Shown here piece by piece: positions 59,691 through 64,000 of a stretch of DNA of 64,000 nucleotides. The stretch is from the NCBI GenBank assembly GCA_965247055.1, contig CBDFGE010000001.1, positions 62,001 to 126,000 of the forward strand, read 5' to 3'. The notes under the pieces are model-generated. The model was not told the origin of the DNA and did no database searches. It was given only the letters and a program-made list of their open reading frames with translations. A program made the position numbers and the translations under genes. The stretch's first letter is position 1; every line of letters begins with the position of its first letter. The stretch comes from CBDFGE01 sp965247055 (GTDB taxonomy: Bacteria > Chloroflexota > Dehalococcoidia > Lucifugimonadales > JAGWBF01).

Positions 59691-61309
59691 TTCGGCTTCG
59701 ACTACTCGGGACCGGAACGGCCCGGTCCGCCGATGCAGGGGGGGACGGCGGGGGGCCAGCCCTACCGGACGTACCCCTTGAGGTTGCCTTCGTCGTTTCT
59801 GGAGCCGAACCCCAGGGTAGGCTCCCGTGGCCGGGCCTGCGGCGGCCCTTCCGGAGACTGGCCGACATGCTCGTCACCCCCACGATCACCGTGAGCATTG
59901 AGTCGGACGTCATCCGCGTGGCGGTGTTCAGGAGGAGGAAGGTGGTGGCGTGGGGGTGGGTGGCACGCCAGGAGCAACCCTCCGGCAAGGGCCATGACTC
60001 GGCAGACCTGGAGGAGGCGGACTCGTCACGGCTGCGAGCACTCCTGAAGCAGCTACGGGTGCGCCGGGGCCGCGCAGTTATCGCCCTCCCCCTCTACCAG
60101 ACCATGATACGCCGGTTCCCCATACCCCCCCTCAGCCGGCGCTTTCTCGACCAGGTCATAACTTCAGAGGTGCTGGAGAGTATCTCCTTCTCCCGGGAGG
60201 AGGTAGACATCTCGTGGCGGCTCCGGAAGCTACGGGACACCCGCGAGACGGTGGCCACGGCTGTACCTAAAGCTACGGTGGACTCCCACGTACATCTGCT
60301 CAGGAGGTCAGGCCTTCGCCCGGCGGCGGTATATCCCAGGGGAGTTGCCCTGGGATACGCCGCCGGAGCGTCGAACGCCATCATTGTCCATCCCGAGCGT
60401 ACCGGGACGACCGTCGTCCTCCTTCGCGACGGGATCCCCGAAGCCGTGCGCAAGGTGACGGTCCCAGAGGGGGCTCCGGGCCCAACGGAAGGAGCCGAGG
60501 CCGTGGCCCGGGCTGTCGAGCAGATGGCAGGCTACGATCAGACCCCGTCGTCACGGGCTGACGGTGGGCCGCTACCGGTAGCGCTATCGAGGTTGGGCGA
60601 TGGGCCACTGGCGGAGGAGCTTCGGAGGACCGTCCAGCGGGAGGTGTTACCCTTCGCCCCTGGGCTGCCACTCCCCAGGGACTTTCCTTCGGGGGAGTTC
60701 GCACCAAACATCGGCCTTGCCCTCGTGGACCGGCCAGGCGCCTTCAACCTGCTTCCCCAACGCCATCTCCGCCGGCGACCCATCGGACCCGCCGCCGCGT
60801 TCGCCGCCCTTGTCCTCCTGGTGGCCGTGGGCATTTACGCCACCGGGGCCGTGGACTCGGCGGCATCGGAAGCAGCCATCGAAGGCAGCCGGGTGGCCGA
60901 GCTGGAGCAGCAGGAGCGTCAGCACCATCTGGGGCTGGTCCGCGCTGATGTGATTCGGCAGAGAGTGGTGGACACCCGACAGCGCAGGCTGGCACTGGAG
61001 GCCCTGGTAGGGCCCCTCGATACAGGGCTGAAAACCCTTCTGGTAAGTCTAGAGACCATCACAGGCCTGGCCTTCCCCCGGGACGTGCACGTCTCCAGCG
61101 TGGGGATCAATGTGGGCGGGCTCGTCCTGGATGGCACCGCATCCAGCTATGACGGTCTTCTCAACTACGCGTCGGAGCTGTCAGCGTCGGGCCTTTTCAG
61201 CGACCTGAGAATCGAGCGGATCGAGGCGTCCCGGGGCGGCAGCGGCTCGCAGACGCCGGGCGGCGACCTTGGGTTCCGGCTCAAAGCCTCGGTGGAAGCC
61301 GGCCCGTGA
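59687..61309 (+). CDS. Fused PilM-PilN-like pilus assembly protein
   Basis: A 540-residue protein beginning at a GTG that overlaps the previous stop. The first ~330 residues form an actin-like domain resembling PilM or GspL (TITVSIESDVIRVAVFRRRK, VRRGRAVIALPLYQTMIRRF, SEVLESISFSREEVDISWRL). A transmembrane helix at ~365-385 (AAAFAALVLLVAVGIYATGA) leads to a coiled coil and a PilN-like periplasmic domain (VGINVGGLVLDGTASSYDGL, LNYASELSASGLFSDLRIER). The two are separate genes in most bacteria. Confidence 0.8.
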   Translation: MIRLRLLGTGTARSADAGGDGGGPALPDVPLEVAFVVSGAEPQGRLPWPGLRRPFRRLADMLVTPTITVSIESDVIRVAVFRRRKVVAWGWVARQEQPSGKGHDSADLEEADSSRLRALLKQLRVRRGRAVIALPLYQTMIRRFPIPPLSRRFLDQVITSEVLESISFSREEVDISWRLRKLRDTRETVATAVPKATVDSHVHLLRRSGLRPAAVYPRGVALGYAAGASNAIIVHPERTGTTVVLLRDGIPEAVRKVTVPEGAPGPTEGAEAVARAVEQMAGYDQTPSSRADGGPLPVALSRLGDGPLAEELRRTVQREVLPFAPGLPLPRDFPSGEFAPNIGLALVDRPGAFNLLPQRHLRRRPIGPAAAFAALVLLVAVGIYATGAVDSAASEAAIEGSRVAELEQQERQHHLGLVRADVIRQRVVDTRQRRLALEALVGPLDTGLKTLLVSLETITGLAFPRDVHVSSVGINVGGLVLDGTASSYDGLLNYASELSASGLFSDLRIERIEASRGGSGSQTPGGDLGFRLKASVEAGP

Positions 61310-61616
61310 GCGGGCCCGTCCCTCCTAGGCCAATAGTCGTGAGTATGCCGCTTGGCATCACCGACCTTGGCCCAGCAATCCGTACCCTCCACACAATGGT
61401 TGCGACTGACTCCTTGGCCTAAGGGGTTCCCACGAGCCCCAGGCTCCTTTACTTCCGATACTGTATCAACGTCCCACATTAGGTGTGACTATTGGACGAA
61501 GTCAAACCTCCGGACTCCGGGTATATTTTAGATAGGGTTCCGGGCCGGTTGGGGCCTAGCCGATGTCCCAGCCGGAAACCGGGTCCACACCATACTAGGA
61601 AGGGAGGAATACGGAG
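61310..61616. other. Intergenic region before the major pilin gene
   Basis: No gene is visible in these 307 bases. The region probably holds a separate promoter for the pilin, which usually needs strong expression. GGGAGG at 61602-61607 and CGGAG just before the ATG are possible ribosome sites. Confidence 0.45.
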
Positions 61617-62015
61617 ATGCAAAGGATACTAGTGGAGCGGGCAAGGGGTGCCCTTAGACAGCAGGCTGGCTTTACACTGGTGGAGCTGCTTGTAACCGTC
61701 GGCATTATCGTGGCCCTGGCTGCGGTGATCGTTCCCAGCGTGGTCATTTTCAGCGACAAGGGAGACACAGGGGCCAAGGCGGCAGAGACGGATAACGTGC
61801 AGGTCGCCATGGACACCATGATGGCCGATACGGGCATATTCAGCGTGACCGCCCTTGGGAGCGGCGACTTGTCCTCCAAGACCTGGACGGCTCTTCCTGC
61901 CGGCGTCGGAGCTGCCCCCCTCAGCGGGTACCTGAGGGAAGATCAGACCGCTTACACCTACTGCTGGGACAGCACTGGAAAGATCACTGAGCAGTTCGAC
62001 GCGGCGCCGGCGTAG
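61617..62015 (+). CDS. Type IV major pilin-like protein (prepilin)
   Basis: A 132-residue prepilin. The leader MQRILVERARGALRQQAG ends at the prepilin peptidase site before FTLVELLVTVGIIVALAAVI, with Glu at position 5 of the mature protein (FTLVE). A globular domain of about 90 residues follows, with one late Cys. It is the likely main pilus subunit. Its last ~58 bases are opposite the end of the DUF11 gene. Confidence 0.88.
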   Translation: MQRILVERARGALRQQAGFTLVELLVTVGIIVALAAVIVPSVVIFSDKGDTGAKAAETDNVQVAMDTMMADTGIFSVTALGSGDLSSKTWTALPAGVGAAPLSGYLREDQTAYTYCWDSTGKITEQFDAAPA

Positions 62016-63052
62016 AACGCCAGGGTCCTTGTCTCTCCCGGCGGGATGCTCTGTTGGGGAGTAAATCCCCATTGAAGCCGCTGTCTGCCCTGCCACAGAG
62101 TGATCGACGGGTCGTCAGCCGTCAGGTCGCCCGTAGTGGACCCAGGCACGTACAGGAAACCCGGCGGCAGGCGGTCCTCCACGTTACTGACGTTCAGGTC
62201 CAGGGTCCCACCGTTCTCGATGCTGATAGTGTAGCTATAGTTGGTATCTGTGTTAGGCGCCACGAGCGCCGGCGACACTGTTTTGGTCACTATGGCGACG
62301 GCGCCTCCGCACAGGCCTGCCTGTGTTGCCCCAACCAGGACCGGCGCCGTCTTGCCGCTGCTGATCTGCGTGCCACCCGGCTCGACCCAGGCCTCATTGC
62401 AGTAGGTGCCATCGGTAAGACTGGCCCCCGCTTGAAACGCCAAACTGACCGATTGTCCCGACTGCACCTCCACCTGTATGGAACCCAGGTCCCACGTGAG
62501 CTGCTGCCCCACCACGGTGGGCTCGTCGAAGGTCACGCCGCTGGTCGACCCGGGAACATAACTGAACCCGGCGGGTAGCTCGTCATGGACTTTGGTAACT
62601 CTCTTCGCGCTGTCGCTCAGGTTATCCATGGTGATGACATAGCTGAAGGTGGTCGGCGTGGCCGGTGGTGCCGTGGAGGGAGTTACCCCTTTGTAGGTGC
62701 GGAATGTGCCGCTGGGTTCGGCGGGGGAAAACTGCTGGGCGGAGGCACCGGCCGAAGACTTCACCACCGCCACGGCAACCGCCGAGCCGTTGAGGGTAAC
62801 CGAATAGCTGTCTGGCACATCGGTCGTGAGCCCATCGGCGTAGCCCAGCTCATACAGCAGGCGATAGATAGCGTGCTGGCTTGCTCCGATGGCCGAATAC
62901 TGGCTTTTGGTTATGCGAGTCTTCACCCGGGAGTCGATGCTTAGGATGCCCGCGAGACTGAGAGACGCGGTGACCAGCGGGACGGCCAGGAACACGAAGG
63001 CGAGCACCAGGGCCATGGCGGTCCCCCTGTCACCACCGCCCCGGCCCGTCAT
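61958..63052 (-). CDS. DUF11-repeat protein with a PilX-like N-terminus
   Basis: A 364-residue protein. The first 35 residues (GTAMALVLAFVFLAVPLVTA) form a pilin-like hydrophobic helix preceded by a short basic part, similar to PilX-type minor pilins. Two DUF11 domains follow, each with the FSYVITMDNLSDSAKRVTKV, DELPAGFSYVPGSTSG pattern. It starts in an ATGA overlap with the prepilin gene and ends opposite the main pilin's 3' end, where its last residues (NCSVIFPVLSQQ) leave the domain pattern. It is a candidate tip adhesin. Confidence 0.8.
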   Translation of the reverse strand: MTGRGGGDRGTAMALVLAFVFLAVPLVTASLSLAGILSIDSRVKTRITKSQYSAIGASQHAIYRLLYELGYADGLTTDVPDSYSVTLNGSAVAVAVVKSSAGASAQQFSPAEPSGTFRTYKGVTPSTAPPATPTTFSYVITMDNLSDSAKRVTKVHDELPAGFSYVPGSTSGVTFDEPTVVGQQLTWDLGSIQVEVQSGQSVSLAFQAGASLTDGTYCNEAWVEPGGTQISSGKTAPVLVGATQAGLCGGAVAIVTKTVSPALVAPNTDTNYSYTISIENGGTLDLNVSNVEDRLPPGFLYVPGSTTGDLTADDPSITLWQGRQRLQWGFTPQQSIPPGETRTLAFYAGAASNCSVIFPVLSQQ

Positions 63053-63546
63053 TGCAAGGCCCGCAGGTAGGTCCTCTGGCTTATGCTCCTGATGGTGCCC
63101 TGCTCCGCCTCCACCGCCAGCGTGAGTGTCAGTACGCTCCCTGACAGGGAGAAGCCCACGGAGACCGCTCCTCGGGCGGTGTCGCTAACGTTCCCGTCGA
63201 ACTCCCTGCTCAGCACTCCGCCGGAGAGGTTATAAGTGGCCGTGTGGTAGGCACCGTCGCTGCCGGTCCAGGAGAGGGAGACATGGTCCACTGGCGGGCT
63301 GCCATCCACCAGGTCCGTGGTCTCGGCATTCAGGGCATCACCCGCGAACCAGCTCCCGGCGTGCCGGAGATCCCTGGTGGCAGACACATCGTCGCGCCAG
63401 GTGCGCTGGAGGGAGAACGTCTGGAAGATTGCATCCCCGGTCAGCCCCGTGAGCAGTGTCAGAATACCCACGGCTACCAGGACCTCGGCGAGGGTGAACC
63501 CCGCAGAGCCCTTCGCACGCCTTTTCATACCGGCGACTGCGCTCAT
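63049..63546 (-). CDS. Minor pseudopilin (prepilin-type N-terminus)
   Basis: A 165-residue protein with leader MSAVAGMKRRAKGSAG, then FTLAEVLVAVGILTLLTGLTG, with the conserved Glu at mature position 5. The remaining domain is beta-rich. It resembles PilW/GspJ-type minor pilins. It is between another pseudopilin gene and the DUF11 gene in one operon. Confidence 0.87.
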   Translation of the reverse strand: MSAVAGMKRRAKGSAGFTLAEVLVAVGILTLLTGLTGDAIFQTFSLQRTWRDDVSATRDLRHAGSWFAGDALNAETTDLVDGSPPVDHVSLSWTGSDGAYHTATYNLSGGVLSREFDGNVSDTARGAVSVGFSLSGSVLTLTLAVEAEQGTIRSISQRTYLRALQ

Positions 63547-63556
63547 CTTCGGCGCC

Positions 63557-63979
63557 TTACTCCCTGACCCTCAGCGTCTCCAGGACCAGGGTATCAATCC
63601 CCCCATGACGGACGGTTACCACCACCCTGGAGATGTCGGCGTCTCCCGTCACGTACTCCTCGGAGGCAGCCTCCACAGTGTAGCCCGGAGGAGTCTCGAC
63701 GGCGGGGTACGCGGCCGGCGGCGCCACGTAGGGCAGCGAGTACACGTACTCCATCTGGTCCCGGGCGATGTTCTCCGCTTTAGACTGCCGCTCCGTCCTG
63801 GCGCCCGAGGTGTGCGCCGTTGAGACGCCAGACAGCACCGCCGTGCCCACCAGAGCGAACACCAGCGTTGCGACAACGGTCTCCATGAGGAGTCCGCCTC
63901 CACCTCCCTGGAAGAAGCGCAGCCGGCTGCCGGGTATCCCCCCGCAGGAGGGAACGAAGTGCGCCAGTCGTCCGAGCAT
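63557..63979 (-). CDS. Minor pseudopilin (PilV/GspI-like)
   Basis: A 140-residue protein. GGGGLLMETVVATLVFALVG is a prepilin-type helix with the Gly-rich cleavage site and Glu (LLMETVV). The N-terminal leader is long (about 30 residues). The C-terminal part is short and beta-rich, fitting PilV/GspI. GGAGGG is ten bases before the ATG. It begins the minus-strand minor-pilin operon, which faces the pilus assembly genes. Confidence 0.8.
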   Translation of the reverse strand: MLGRLAHFVPSCGGIPGSRLRFFQGGGGGLLMETVVATLVFALVGTAVLSGVSTAHTSGARTERQSKAENIARDQMEYVYSLPYVAPPAAYPAVETPPGYTVEAASEEYVTGDADISRVVVTVRHGGIDTLVLETLRVRE

Positions 63980-64000
63980 CTCTCGAGCCCTCCACTAAGA

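Noticed and set aside
1..64000. CRISPR array
   Set aside because: No regularly spaced short direct repeats were seen in the window.

Overview
The window is GC-rich bacterial chromosome, densely packed and coding on both strands. No rRNA or taxonomic marker is present. The mix suggests a Chloroflexota genome of the Dehalococcoidia/SAR202 kind: CaiB/BaiF CoA-transferases, a luciferase-like flavin monooxygenase, MmgE/PrpD, fumarylacetoacetate-hydrolase (FAA) family proteins, a Tat-less reductive-dehalogenase-like protein, and uvrC/xer/thrB/lysC housekeeping genes. That assignment is inference.

Layout. 0-5 kb: acyl-CoA and oxidative catabolism (CoA-transferases, flavin monooxygenase, MmgE/PrpD, FmdB zinc ribbon, DUF971). 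5.3-9.7 kb: a FadR-type regulator behind a near-consensus promoter with a matching operator, then a three-gene thiamine-diphosphate 2-oxoacid:ferredoxin oxidoreductase (gamma-delta fusion, alpha, beta). Its alpha-subunit residues resemble oxalate oxidoreductase more than pyruvate oxidoreductase. 9.7-15 kb: PLP dehydratase, AIR-synthase-like protein, small membrane exporter, small HTH gene with its own palindrome, lipoprotein cytochrome c, dnaN, and hicAB coupled to dnaN. 15-25 kb: frameshifted Lon-like protease, RibD-like reductase, two-component system, decayed glycosyltransferase, DUF1326/DUF2182 pair, 5'-3' exonuclease. 25-34 kb: uvrC, Xer recombinase, thrB, lysC, family 2 glycosyltransferase, TPR protein. 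34-45 kb: catabolic block with the RdhA-like protein, two FAA-family hydrolases, NIPSNAP, dihydropyrimidinase-like enzyme, MaoC-type hydratase, a three-domain RidA protein, a metal-receptor gene carrying an in-frame UGA at an apparent cysteine position, and an M20 amidohydrolase. 45-47.3 kb: tRNA-Asn followed by a partial 3' copy, a 5'-truncated HYR-domain gene and an AT-rich gap, which together look like an integration scar. 47-53.5 kb: ThuA, small ribbon-helix-helix-like protein, cyclophilin-like protein, gamma-glutamyltransferase, cupin, DNA polymerase IV, serine hydrolase. 53.7-55.2 kb: an IS5-family element inserted in a small LuxR-type gene. 55.3-64 kb: type IV pilus assembly genes (PilB, PilC, PilO-like, fused PilM-PilN, major pilin), with minor pseudopilins and a DUF11 protein facing them.

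Three genes (hicA, the Lon-like protease, DUF1326) are each broken by an apparent loss of one base, in the same direction. Two of them can be repaired by lengthening a homopolymer by one base, so consensus sequencing error is a real possibility. The UGA in the metal-receptor gene is a different kind of event, a codon-level change with no shift of frame.
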